Notes under the pieces: generated by a model
What the model was told of the DNA's origin: nothing
The model's input: only the letters and a program-made list of their open reading frames with translations
The model's database searches: none
Assembly: GCF_000956465.1 (NCBI RefSeq)
Contig: NZ_JYJA01000024.1
Span: 1-64,000 of the forward strand
Direction: 5' to 3'
From: Microbacterium trichothecenolyticum
Lineage (GTDB): Bacteria; Actinomycetota; Actinomycetes; Actinomycetales; Microbacteriaceae
DNA length: 64,000 nt
In this document: positions 1-7,790 of the stretch, in pieces
Numbering within the stretch: position 1 is the first letter of the stretch
Layout of the letters: every line of letters starts with the position of its first letter
Position numbers and translations under genes: made by a program

Positions 1-1
1 C

Positions 2-247
2 CCACCGACGGCGCCGGTCGCCCCAGCCCCCGCCGCTCACTCCACCGAGCCGCCCAGATACGGCGAGCGGGTCGCGGCGAAGCCGGGTGCCGAGGGCGAA
101 CCCGGCGACGAATCCGCGCCGGATGCGCACGCCGTGGCTCCGGACCCCGGCGCGCACCCCGGGGACGCCGCCGAACCTGAACCGTCGACAGCCGCGGGGC
201 AGGACGAAGCGGACCCGGTACGCGCGGACGACAGCGAGCGCGCATGA
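2..247 (+). CDS. Partial CDS, disordered C-terminal tail of an unidentified protein
   Basis: An open frame enters at the left window edge and runs to a TGA at 245-247. The 81 visible residues are rich in Pro, Ala, Glu and Asp, with a PPRYGERV stretch and no recognisable domain, so this is a disordered tail. Tails of this kind are common on actinobacterial membrane and envelope proteins, but the function cannot be read from this part. The stop overlaps the start of the next gene (ATGA at 244-247), which implies translational coupling to the alpha/beta hydrolase. Confidence 0.7.
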   Translation, partial: PPTAPVAPAPAAHSTEPPRYGERVAAKPGAEGEPGDESAPDAHAVAPDPGAHPGDAAEPEPSTAAGQDEADPVRADDSERA

Positions 248-942
248 ACGCAGACGGGGATTCCTCGCGGATCGCCGTCGCGCTCCCGAGCGGGAACGCC
301 GAGGTATCAGCCGACCTGGTCATGCCGTCGTCGGCATGGGCGTTCGCGGCCGTTGCGCACGGTGCGGGCGCGGGGTATCGGCATCCGTTCCTCACCGGCT
401 TCGCCGACGCCCTGGCACGGGAGGGCGTAGCCACCCTGCGGTTCAACTTCCCGTACGCAGAGGCGGGCAGACGGATGCCGGGACCCGCGGCGCACGCGAT
501 CGCGACGTGGGCGGCGGTCCATGCCGAGCTGGCGGAGCGCGCCGCGGGCGCCCCCGTGTTCGCGATGGGCAAGTCGTACGGCGGGCGCATGGCGTCGATG
601 GCGGCGGCGGAGGGCGCGATCGATCCGGTCGGCTTGGTGTACCTCGGTTACCCGCTGCATCCGCCGGGCAGCCCCGACAAGGCCCGCACCTCGCACCTGC
701 CCGACGTGCCGCAGCCGCAGCTCTTCGTCGAAGGGACGAACGACCCCTTCATCGACCCCCACGAACAGCTCGAAGCCGCCGTCGCGTCGTGCCGGGTCGC
801 CGCGATCGCCTGGATCGACGGCGGCGGCCACTCGTTCGAAGTGAAGGGGCGCAAACGCCCTCCTGCCGAGATCGCGGCCGATCTCGCACCGGTGGTCGCG
901 GACTGGCTGCGCCGGACTCACTCGGGAGCAGGACCGACGTAA
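244..942 (+). CDS. Alpha/beta hydrolase (KANL3/Tex30-like, dienelactone-hydrolase fold)
   Basis: A 232-residue protein with the alpha/beta hydrolase layout: an oxyanion-side AHGAGAG loop near residues 38-44, a nucleophile elbow GKSYGG with Ser111, a probable acid Asp167 in EGTNDPF, and His196 in GGGHSFEV. The family resembles the KANL3/Tex30 alpha/beta hydrolases, whose bacterial members are mostly uncharacterised cytosolic esterase-like proteins. There is no signal peptide. The ATG overlaps the upstream stop, so it is probably co-translated with the preceding gene. Its 3' end overlaps the convergent citrate synthase-like gene by 25 bases. The substrate is unknown. Confidence 0.85.
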   Translation: MNADGDSSRIAVALPSGNAEVSADLVMPSSAWAFAAVAHGAGAGYRHPFLTGFADALAREGVATLRFNFPYAEAGRRMPGPAAHAIATWAAVHAELAERAAGAPVFAMGKSYGGRMASMAAAEGAIDPVGLVYLGYPLHPPGSPDKARTSHLPDVPQPQLFVEGTNDPFIDPHEQLEAAVASCRVAAIAWIDGGGHSFEVKGRKRPPAEIAADLAPVVADWLRRTHSGAGPT

Positions 943-2117
943 CGCCCTCGGGGTCGCAGGCGCATCGGGCGCTCGTCATACTCGTCAACCGCGTGCGAGA
1001 TCCAGCCGACGATGCGTCCGATCGCGAAGATCACCGATCCGGCGTCGTCGGACATGTCCGCCCAGAGGGTCAGCGCGGCCAATGCGAGGTCGAGGTTCGG
1101 CCGCAGGTCGGCGCGGCGAGCCACCTCATCGCAGACGGCGTCGACCGCGGCGAGGATGTCCGCGCTGTCCGTCGCGTCCCTCAGCAGCTCGAGGAGCACG
1201 GTCGCGCGCATGTCGCCCGCGGCATAGAGCGGCTGTCCGAACCCCGGGATCCCGCGGCCGCCGTCCCGCACGGCGCGCGCGATGGCGAGCGACGGGCTTC
1301 GGCCGTCGCGGACGGCGCGCACGAGCTGCGCGGCCGCGCGGCTCGCCGTGCCGTGCAAGGGTGCATCGAACGCGCCGAGCGCCGCGGTGACGACGGCATA
1401 TCCGGAGGCGCGGGCCGATGCCGCGACACGCGCGGCGAGTGTCGACACGGCGAGATCGTGGTCGATGACGAGCACCAGTGCCGCATCGAGCAGTCGTGGT
1501 CCGCCGGGGAGATCGCGCGGAGCGAGCGCGCGCCACAGCGTCCGCGCGACGCCCGCGGGCTGGTCGGCGGGGGCGAGCGCGGCGGGCAGGCCGGTGACGA
1601 GCCGCGCTCCCACGCGCACCAGCTGCGACGGATCGGGGTCGTCGCGCAGGGGATCGCCGGCAGCGAGAGCCGCCACCGCGACGACCAGCCTGTCCACAGG
1701 CGGCGCCTCCGGGCCCAGGGCGTCGATCGTGCGTCGCGCGACGGCGAGATCGGCGGGCGACGGGGCGCGCAGTGCCGGTACGTCCCACAGCCACCTCACG
1801 ACCTCCTCGAACGTCGACTCGCGGGCGAGTCGTGCGGTGGATCGCTCGCGATAGTGCAGCTCGTCGTCCTCGATGTGGGCGAGTCTCGTGTCGAGCACCA
1901 TGAGCGGGGTGCCCGGAGCCGGCGAGCCGGGGACAGCACTCGGAGAGCGTCGGCGCCGGCGCGAGAACGCCTCGACCTCCAGCGGATCGAACGACGAGCC
2001 CGCGGCATCGCGCTCCCGCGACAGCAGTCCCCGTGAGACGTATGCGTACAGGGATTCCGGCTTGACGCCGAGACGGGCCGCGGCCTCAGCCGCGGTGAGC
2101 CGGGGAAGGTCGCTCAC
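918..2117 (-). CDS. Citrate synthase-fold protein with N-terminal helix-turn-helix
   Basis: 399 residues from the GTG at 2117. This start is chosen because it opens directly on the HTH; the longer frame would run back through the divergent gene. Residues 3-55 form a MerR/excisionase-type helix-turn-helix (LTAAEAAARLGVKPESLYAY), and the rest is a short-type citrate synthase domain. The first active-site His survives in DHDLAVST and the Asp in NLDL (Asp343), but the motif normally reading GFGHxVY is GFGQPLY, with Gln295 in place of the second catalytic His, and the following DPRA is DMRA. It may be a weak enzyme or, by inference, a ligand-sensing DNA-binding protein acting on the palindrome just upstream. 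It faces a second citrate synthase gene. Confidence 0.85.
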   Translation of the reverse strand: MSDLPRLTAAEAAARLGVKPESLYAYVSRGLLSRERDAAGSSFDPLEVEAFSRRRRRSPSAVPGSPAPGTPLMVLDTRLAHIEDDELHYRERSTARLARESTFEEVVRWLWDVPALRAPSPADLAVARRTIDALGPEAPPVDRLVVAVAALAAGDPLRDDPDPSQLVRVGARLVTGLPAALAPADQPAGVARTLWRALAPRDLPGGPRLLDAALVLVIDHDLAVSTLAARVAASARASGYAVVTAALGAFDAPLHGTASRAAAQLVRAVRDGRSPSLAIARAVRDGGRGIPGFGQPLYAAGDMRATVLLELLRDATDSADILAAVDAVCDEVARRADLRPNLDLALAALTLWADMSDDAGSVIFAIGRIVGWISHAVDEYDERPMRLRPRGRYVGPAPE

Positions 2118-2121
2118 GATG

Positions 2122-2134
2122 TTGATCCGATCAA
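2122..2134. promoter_or_regulatory. Perfect inverted repeat between the two citrate synthase genes
   Basis: TTGATC-C-GATCAA is a perfect 13-base palindrome in the 115-base divergent gap, 4 bases from the GTG of the HTH-citrate synthase. GATCAAG occurs again at 2150-2156, exactly 21 bases (two helical turns) from the copy at 2129-2135. The placement fits an operator, most simply for the HTH-bearing protein itself. This is inferred from sequence only. Confidence 0.55.
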
Positions 2135-2232
2135 GATTGACGAAAGCAGGATCAAGTTCCGACACTGAGTGTAGCGGGACCGACCGCCCACGGCGCGGTC
2201 GACTTCCCGGAACCCTCGAGCAAGGAGCCGAC

Positions 2233-3381
2233 ATGACGACGACACGCCTCACCCCGACAGACGCGCCGCGCGGCCTCGCCGGCGTGATCGTCGCCGAGAC
2301 CACCGTGAGCGACGTCCGCGGGGCGGAGGGCTTCTACCAGTACCGGGATCGGTCGGCGATCGAGCTGGCGGAGACGGGGAGCTTCGAAGACGCCTGGCAG
2401 CTCCTCGTCACCGGACAGGACGCGACGGATGCCTCGCGCCCGGGGTTCGCCGCCCGCGTCGCCGATGCCACCATCCGGCGGCGCGGCGACCTCGACCCCG
2501 TCGTCGACGCGGTGTCGACGGCGACGCCGGAGGTGCTCGCCGGGCTCGCGGCCGCCTGGCCGCTGCTCGGCGCGAGGCGCGGCATCCGTCCTCTCTACGA
2601 TCTCGACGAGGACGAACGCCTCGACGATGCGATCGCCCTCGCCGCCGCCACGCCGATGCTCGTCGGTGCCCTCTGGCGGCGCGGTCGCGGAGAGCGCGAG
2701 CTGCCCGTGCTGGAGGGCCGCGGCGTCGTCGCGAACTACCTCCGGCAGGTCACCGGACTCGTTCCGGACGAGGCGACCGAGAGCGCTCTGACCGCCTACC
2801 TGATCGCGGTCATGGATCACGGCTTCAACGCCTCCACCTTCACCGCCCGGGTCATCGCCTCGACCGGGGCCGACGTCGCCGCCTGCCTCGTCGGCGCCCT
2901 CGGAGCGCTCACCGGACCTCTCCACGGGGGCGCGCCGTCCCGTGCCCTCGACGGGCTCGATGCCGTCGGCGCCGACGACCGCATCGACTCGTGGATCCGC
3001 GGCGAGCTCGCGGCGGGGCGGCGTCTGATGGGGTTCGGTCATGCGGTGTACCGCACCGCGGACCCGCGCGCCGAGCTGATGAAGCGCGTCGCCCTGCGCA
3101 CGGGCGGGCCGCGTGTCGAGCTCGCGCTGCGGTTCCAGCAGAGCGCCGAGCGGCTGCTGGCCGATGCGAAGCCCGGCCGTGAGCTGCATGCGAACGTCGA
3201 GTTCTGGGCGGCGCTGGTGATGGAGCAGTGCGGGATCCCGCGCTCGATGTTCACGCCGACGTTCGCGGTCGCGCGCACGATCGGGTGGACGGCTCACATC
3301 CTCGAACAGGCGCACGACCCGAAGATCATCCGGCCGTCGTCGCGTTACGTGGGACCCGCGGTCCGAGTGGCGGCGGCCTGA
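2233..3381 (+). CDS. Citrate synthase / 2-methylcitrate synthase family protein
   Basis: 382 residues; the ATG at 2233 follows an AAGGAG Shine-Dalgarno at 2222-2227. Short-type citrate synthase, condensing oxaloacetate with acetyl-CoA or propionyl-CoA. Visible signatures are DHGFNAST (first catalytic His), GPLHGGAP, GFGHAVY with His270 followed by DPRAE, and a C-terminal FTPTFAVARTIGW...RYVGPA segment. The usual active-site Asp of the N-x-D-F motif is Glu323 (ANVEFW), a conservative but atypical change. Which acyl-CoA is used cannot be decided from sequence. It is transcribed divergently from the HTH-citrate synthase, and pairing of two citrate synthase-like genes suggests shared regulation or a mixed oligomer. 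Confidence 0.88.
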   Translation: MTTTRLTPTDAPRGLAGVIVAETTVSDVRGAEGFYQYRDRSAIELAETGSFEDAWQLLVTGQDATDASRPGFAARVADATIRRRGDLDPVVDAVSTATPEVLAGLAAAWPLLGARRGIRPLYDLDEDERLDDAIALAAATPMLVGALWRRGRGERELPVLEGRGVVANYLRQVTGLVPDEATESALTAYLIAVMDHGFNASTFTARVIASTGADVAACLVGALGALTGPLHGGAPSRALDGLDAVGADDRIDSWIRGELAAGRRLMGFGHAVYRTADPRAELMKRVALRTGGPRVELALRFQQSAERLLADAKPGRELHANVEFWAALVMEQCGIPRSMFTPTFAVARTIGWTAHILEQAHDPKIIRPSSRYVGPAVRVAAA

Positions 3382-3387
3382 TCGGGA

Positions 3388-5190
3388 CTATCGTCCGGCG
3401 GCGTACCCCTGCATCCCGCGCGGGTTCGCCGCACCCCACAGGACGCCGGTGGCGGCATCCCGTCCGACGGCCGACACGCGGCCGAGCGCCCAGTCGCCCG
3501 CTCGTGTGACGCGGTGGCCGCGGCGCTCGAGCCCCTCGATCAGCGAGTCGCCCAGCCGGTTCTCGACGACGGCGCCGGCGGGCGTCCAGGTGCGGGGCCA
3601 GAAGGACTCGGGCATCGAAGTGGTGTGCAGCGCGGGCGCATCGATCGCCTGCTGCGGCGTATAGCCGCCGACGATGATGCGCAGCAGGGCAAGCACCTGC
3701 CACTGGTCCTGCTGATCGCCGCCGGGGGAGCCGATCGCGAACTCCGGCGTGCCGTCCCGAAGCACCAGCGTGGGTGTGAGGGTCGTCCGCGGGCGCCTCC
3801 CTGCGACGAGCGAAGACGGGTGCCCCGGCTCGAGCCATGTCATCTGCAGACGCGTTCCGAGGCAGAACCCCAGCGCCGGGACGGTGGGCGAGGATTGCAG
3901 CCACCCGCCCGAGGGAGTCGCCGAGACGATGTTCCCCCATCGGTCGATGACGTCGAGATGGCACGTGTCGCCGCGCGTCTCGCCGGTTCTGGCGACGGTC
4001 GGCTCGCCCGTGCCCACCGTGGGAGCGTCGTAGGTCGTGCGCAGCGGGGGACGGAACGGCGTACGCCCCGCCAGCGGACCCGGGCGGAACTCGGCCGAGG
4101 CCTGCGACGTGATCTGCGACCTTCTCGCGTCGAGGTAGTCGGCCGACAGCAGCGCGTCGAGGTCGACGTCGTCGTCCCCGAACCAGGCGTCGCGGTCGGC
4201 GTAGGCCAGCTTCTGCGCCTCGAGGATCGTGTGCGCGCCCTCCTCCTGCGACGGGTCGAGCAGGTCGTCGGCGAGGGGCTCGAGCAGGCCCAGCGTCTGC
4301 AGCAGCGCGGGGCCCTGCGTCCACGCGCCGGCCTTCGCGATCGTGCGGCCGCGGAACTCCCGCGTGATCGCGGGCTCGTAGCCGGCGTCGAAGCTCGCGA
4401 AGTCGTCCGCGGTGATGACCGCCGCGTGCAGGCCGCCGCCGGAGTGCCGGTGCGGCTGCGACAGGAACGCGGACGCCTCGTGCGCGACGATCCCGGTCTT
4501 CCAATCGCGCCGCGCGGCGTCGATGCGGGCGGCCCGTCCGACGGGCCCGTCGTCGCGCACGGTGCACGACGCGTGGACCAGCGAGTCGAGCACCTCGGCG
4601 TAGGCCGGGTTCCGCATGATCTGACCGGCGACCGGAATCTCGCCCCCGGGCATCCACAGGTCGGCGGATGTCGTCCAGCCTTCGCGGAAGAGCTCGGCGA
4701 CGCGCGCGATCGTGGCGGCCGCGCCCGCCACGAGCGGGTGCCCGTCGCGCGCATAGCCGATGGCGTACGCGAGGACGTCGGTGAGCTCCCATGTCCCGTG
4801 GTCGCGCAGCAGCAGCAGCCATGCGTCCACGGCGCCGGGCACCGCGGACGCGAGGCCTCCGGCGCCGGGCGTGAGCTCGAGACCCTCGCTGCGGTAGTGC
4901 TCGATCGTGGCGCCGGCGGGCGCCGGGCCCTGGCCCATCAGCACGGTCGGGGCGGCGGCATCCACCGGCTGGAAGATCGCCACGAGATCGCCGCCGGGCC
5001 CGTTGAGGTGGGGCTCGACGACGTGCAGGACGAAGGCCGCGGCGACCGACGCGTCGAAGGCGTTGCCGCCCCGTTCGAGCACGGCCTGCGCGGTCGCGGT
5101 CGCGATCCAGTGCGTGGACGCGGCCATACCGAACGTGCCCGTCAGGGTCGGACGCGTCGTGAAGGACGACGGGGCGGTGTACTTCGACAC
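3388..5190 (-). CDS. ggt: Gamma-glutamyltransferase family protein
   Basis: A 600-residue N-terminal nucleophile hydrolase of the GGT family, which hydrolyses or transfers the gamma-glutamyl group of glutathione-like peptides after self-cleavage. The start of the family fold is clear (ERGGNAFDASVAAAFVL), the predicted self-processing and catalytic Thr is Thr409 in GDTCHLDVID, and SPGGDQQDQW is the small-subunit glycine loop. No signal peptide is visible, unlike secreted GGTs, so a cytosolic role is possible. The GTG start lies 22 bases downstream of the aminopeptidase P stop, so the two probably form a peptide-degradation operon. Its 3' end lies 6 bases from the convergent citrate synthase gene. 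Confidence 0.88.
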   Translation of the reverse strand: MSKYTAPSSFTTRPTLTGTFGMAASTHWIATATAQAVLERGGNAFDASVAAAFVLHVVEPHLNGPGGDLVAIFQPVDAAAPTVLMGQGPAPAGATIEHYRSEGLELTPGAGGLASAVPGAVDAWLLLLRDHGTWELTDVLAYAIGYARDGHPLVAGAAATIARVAELFREGWTTSADLWMPGGEIPVAGQIMRNPAYAEVLDSLVHASCTVRDDGPVGRAARIDAARRDWKTGIVAHEASAFLSQPHRHSGGGLHAAVITADDFASFDAGYEPAITREFRGRTIAKAGAWTQGPALLQTLGLLEPLADDLLDPSQEEGAHTILEAQKLAYADRDAWFGDDDVDLDALLSADYLDARRSQITSQASAEFRPGPLAGRTPFRPPLRTTYDAPTVGTGEPTVARTGETRGDTCHLDVIDRWGNIVSATPSGGWLQSSPTVPALGFCLGTRLQMTWLEPGHPSSLVAGRRPRTTLTPTLVLRDGTPEFAIGSPGGDQQDQWQVLALLRIIVGGYTPQQAIDAPALHTTSMPESFWPRTWTPAGAVVENRLGDSLIEGLERRGHRVTRAGDWALGRVSAVGRDAATGVLWGAANPRGMQGYAAGR

Positions 5191-5212
5191 GCTCGATGAC
5201 CGATGAGGGCGT

Positions 5213-6646
5213 TCAGCGGCCGCCGCGGGCGATCCAGGCCTCGACCTCGTCGGCGGTGCGCGGGATCGCGGCAGACAGGTTGACCGGTCCGTCGGCGGTC
5301 ATGAGGATGTCGTCCTCGATGCGCACGCCGATGCCGCGGTACTCCTCGGGAACGGTGATGTCGTCGATCTGGAAGTACAGGCCGGGCTCGATCGTGAAGA
5401 CCATGCCCGCCTCGAGGATGCCGTCGTAGTACATGTCGCGGCGCGCCTGCGCGCAGTCGTGCACGTCGATGCCGAGGTGGTGGCTCGTGCCGTGCACCAT
5501 GTAGCGCCGGTGGTGGCCGCCGTTCTCGGCGTCGAGCGCCTCCTCGGCGGTGACGGGAAGGAGACCCCATTCGGCCACACGCGTCGCGATGACCTGCATC
5601 GCCGCCTCGTGGATCGAGCGGAACTTCACGCCAGGCTTCGCCACGGCGAACGCGGCGTCGGCCGCCTCGCGCACGGTCTCATACACCTTGCGCTGCACGT
5701 CCGTGAAGCGGCCGCTCACCGGCAGCGTGCGTGTGATGTCGGCGGTGTAGAGGCTGTCGACCTCGACGCCGGCGTCGATGAGGATGAGGTCCCCGGGGAC
5801 GACGGCGCCGTCGTTGCGCGTCCAATGCAGGTAGCACGCGTGGGGGCCGGACGCTGCGATCGTGTCGTAGCCGACGGTGTTGCCGTCGCTGCGCGCACGC
5901 TGGTGGAAGACACCTTCCACGACGCGCTCGCCGCGGGGATGCTCGACGATCGCGGGGAGGTTCGCGACGATGTCGTCGAAACCGGACGCGGTGACCTGGA
6001 CGGCGAGTTCCATCTGACCGATCTCGTAGGCGTCCTTCACGAGCCGCAGCTCCGAGACGAACCGGGTGAGGTCGTCGTCCTCGTCGAGCACGACATCCCC
6101 GTCGCCGGCCTCGAAGTCGTCGATGTGCGCCGTCGCGAGGCCGAGGTCGGATGCGACGCCGGCAAGGGCGGGCCGGGGGCCGATCCAGAACTCGCCGATC
6201 GAGGCATCCGAGTAGAACTCGCTCGTCGTGCGGTCGGCGCGCTCGCGGAAGTACAGCGTGACGTCGTGGCCGCCTGACGAGCGGGGCTCGAATACCAGCA
6301 CGGCGCCGGGCTCGGCGTCGGACGCCCAGCCCGTCAGGTGGGAGAAGGCGGAGTGCGCGCGGAACGGGTAGTCGGTGTCATTGCTGCGCTGCTTGAGCTC
6401 GCCCGCGGGGATCACGAGGCGCTTGCCCGGGAAGGCGGCAGAAACCGCGTCACGCCGCGCAGCCGTGAAGGCTGCCTGCGGGCGTGCCGGCGGAGCGGAC
6501 TCCGGGCGTTCGGCCCATCCGGTCGAGATGGTGTCGAGGAAGCCCTGCCCGTACGGCTGACGGCGGTTCGTGCTGGTCGACGTCGGGGTCGAGGTCTCGG
6601 TGGTGCTCGTGGCGCCGGGGGACTGCTCGCTGGCTGCGCTGCTCAT
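5213..6646 (-). CDS. Aminopeptidase P family protein (Xaa-Pro aminopeptidase)
   Basis: 477 residues from the ATG at 6646; the much longer open frame upstream is antisense noise. Residues 1-45 are Ser/Thr/Gly-rich and disordered, then comes an aminopeptidase P N-terminal domain followed by a pita-bread metallopeptidase (M24). Metal ligands are visible in order: Asp in IDAGVEVDS and DITRT, His in HGTSHHLGIDVHD, Glu in TIEPGLYF and Glu in RIEDD. It removes N-terminal residues preceding proline in the cytosol and binds two Mn or similar ions. GGGAGG lies just before the start codon. It is the first gene of a probable operon with the GGT gene. Confidence 0.92.
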   Translation of the reverse strand: MSSAASEQSPGATSTTETSTPTSTSTNRRQPYGQGFLDTISTGWAERPESAPPARPQAAFTAARRDAVSAAFPGKRLVIPAGELKQRSNDTDYPFRAHSAFSHLTGWASDAEPGAVLVFEPRSSGGHDVTLYFRERADRTTSEFYSDASIGEFWIGPRPALAGVASDLGLATAHIDDFEAGDGDVVLDEDDDLTRFVSELRLVKDAYEIGQMELAVQVTASGFDDIVANLPAIVEHPRGERVVEGVFHQRARSDGNTVGYDTIAASGPHACYLHWTRNDGAVVPGDLILIDAGVEVDSLYTADITRTLPVSGRFTDVQRKVYETVREAADAAFAVAKPGVKFRSIHEAAMQVIATRVAEWGLLPVTAEEALDAENGGHHRRYMVHGTSHHLGIDVHDCAQARRDMYYDGILEAGMVFTIEPGLYFQIDDITVPEEYRGIGVRIEDDILMTADGPVNLSAAIPRTADEVEAWIARGGR

Positions 6647-6684
6647 GCCTCCCAGTCTCGCACGCGCGTGGGAGCGCGGACAGT

Positions 6685-7707
6685 TCAGCCGGCGGGGTCG
6701 TACTGGACGATGAGCGGGCGGTGGTCGGACCCGGAATCGTCGAGCGAGCGCAGGACGAGCGAGCCCGTGGCCCGCCACTGCGGCGTCGCCATCACGTGGT
6801 CGATCGGGGCGCCGAGGATGGCAGGCATGTCGGCCGACCAGGTTCCCAGCGCGCCGTTGCCCGTCTCGGCTGCGGCATCGGTGCAGTGGCCCAGCGTGGC
6901 ACCGTCGAGCCCGAGACCCGACATGTGATCGACCGTGGCGTTGAAGTCGCCGGCCATGATCACGTTGCCGTCGCCGCACTGGTCGGCCAGCCATTGGAGA
7001 TCGTCGCGCCAGTTCTGCATGTAGCTGGGGCGCGGGGCGACCGCATGCACCGCCACGACGGTGGGTCCGTCGCCCGACACCGGCATCGCCACCGCGCTGG
7101 GCACGGTCGAGGTGTTGCTGCTGCCGTCGAGCGAGGACTCGATCACGGCGTAGTCGCCGAGCTCGGGTGAGATCAGGAGCGTCGTCGAGCCGGCGTCCCA
7201 TTCCGTCGACGGGTCGGAGGCGTGGTGCGCCCACATGCGGTGGCCGAGGTCGCGCATCGCGATGGCGACGCTCTCTCCGGTCTCGATGGTCGTCTCGGGG
7301 AGCGCGACGATGTCGGCGTCCATCGCGACGGCGATCTTCGCGATCGTCTCGGGCGGCGTGGCGGCGCCGGCGGTGTTCCACGTCATGATGCGGATGGACG
7401 ACTCGGTCTTCGCCGGGAGCGGGTCGCTGCCCAGCCCGCCGCGCGACGACAGCACGGCGACATTCGCGACGGTGGCGAGCCCCGCGACCACCGCGATCGA
7501 GAACGCGAACGCGCGGATCGGGCGGGCGATCGAGAGGAGGAGCGCCAACAGCGCCGCGCCGGCGAACGCCAGGGCGAGGAGGCCTCGGAACGACACGATC
7601 TGGGCGATGGGATAGATGCGCTCGACACGGAAGAAACCCGGGAAGGTCAGCACCGCGGCGGCGATGGCGCACAGCACGGCGAAGAGGATCCCGAGCAGGC
7701 GAAGCAC
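6685..7707 (-). CDS. Membrane-anchored endonuclease/exonuclease/phosphatase family protein
   Basis: 340 residues from the GTG at 7707, chosen because a TAGAGT box sits 7 bases upstream and the first membrane helix begins at once. Three N-terminal membrane helices occupy roughly residues 1-100 and are followed by an extracytoplasmic EEP (DNase I-like) domain. EEP signatures are MTWNTAG, VALPETT, AGDFNAT, the GAPIDHV Asp-His pair and the C-terminal SDHRPLIV. The family cleaves phosphodiester bonds in nucleic acids or phospholipid headgroups. Related actinobacterial proteins lack an assigned substrate. Divergent from the PHP phosphoesterase. Confidence 0.85.
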   Translation of the reverse strand: MLRLLGILFAVLCAIAAAVLTFPGFFRVERIYPIAQIVSFRGLLALAFAGAALLALLLSIARPIRAFAFSIAVVAGLATVANVAVLSSRGGLGSDPLPAKTESSIRIMTWNTAGAATPPETIAKIAVAMDADIVALPETTIETGESVAIAMRDLGHRMWAHHASDPSTEWDAGSTTLLISPELGDYAVIESSLDGSSNTSTVPSAVAMPVSGDGPTVVAVHAVAPRPSYMQNWRDDLQWLADQCGDGNVIMAGDFNATVDHMSGLGLDGATLGHCTDAAAETGNGALGTWSADMPAILGAPIDHVMATPQWRATGSLVLRSLDDSGSDHRPLIVQYDPAG

Positions 7708-7714
7708 GCCCGCG

Positions 7715-7720
7715 ACTCTA
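7715..7720 (-). promoter_or_regulatory. -10 box (TAGAGT), probable leaderless start
   Basis: TAGAGT on the minus strand is separated by 7 bases from the GTG at 7707, so transcription should begin at or next to the start codon. No Shine-Dalgarno fits in the gap. Confidence 0.55.
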
Positions 7721-7778
7721 TGCGAGCAGGCTGTGAGATCCGTCAGCGCGCGCGGGCGTCGCGCGTTTCGCGCCGCGC

Positions 7779-7784
7779 TACGCT
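7779..7784 (+). promoter_or_regulatory. -10 box (TACGCT), probable leaderless start
   Basis: TACGCT ends 6 bases before the ATG at 7791. The intervening CGGAGG touches the start codon and is too close to act as a Shine-Dalgarno, which favours a leaderless transcript. With 7715-7720 it makes a compact divergent promoter. Confidence 0.55.
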
Positions 7785-7790
7785 CGGAGG

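Noticed and set aside
87-2036. 649-codon open frame on the plus strand
   Set aside because: It crosses the hydrolase gene and runs antisense to the citrate synthase-like gene. The product is Arg/Gly-rich without domains, a common artefact of high GC.
3514-5199. 561-codon open frame opposite the gamma-glutamyltransferase gene
   Set aside because: No domain, and the minus-strand protein is a clear family match throughout.
6647-7672. In-frame upstream extension of the aminopeptidase P gene
   Set aside because: It is antisense-phase sequence over the EEP gene, Arg/Pro-rich and without aminopeptidase features. The ATG at 6646 begins the real protein.
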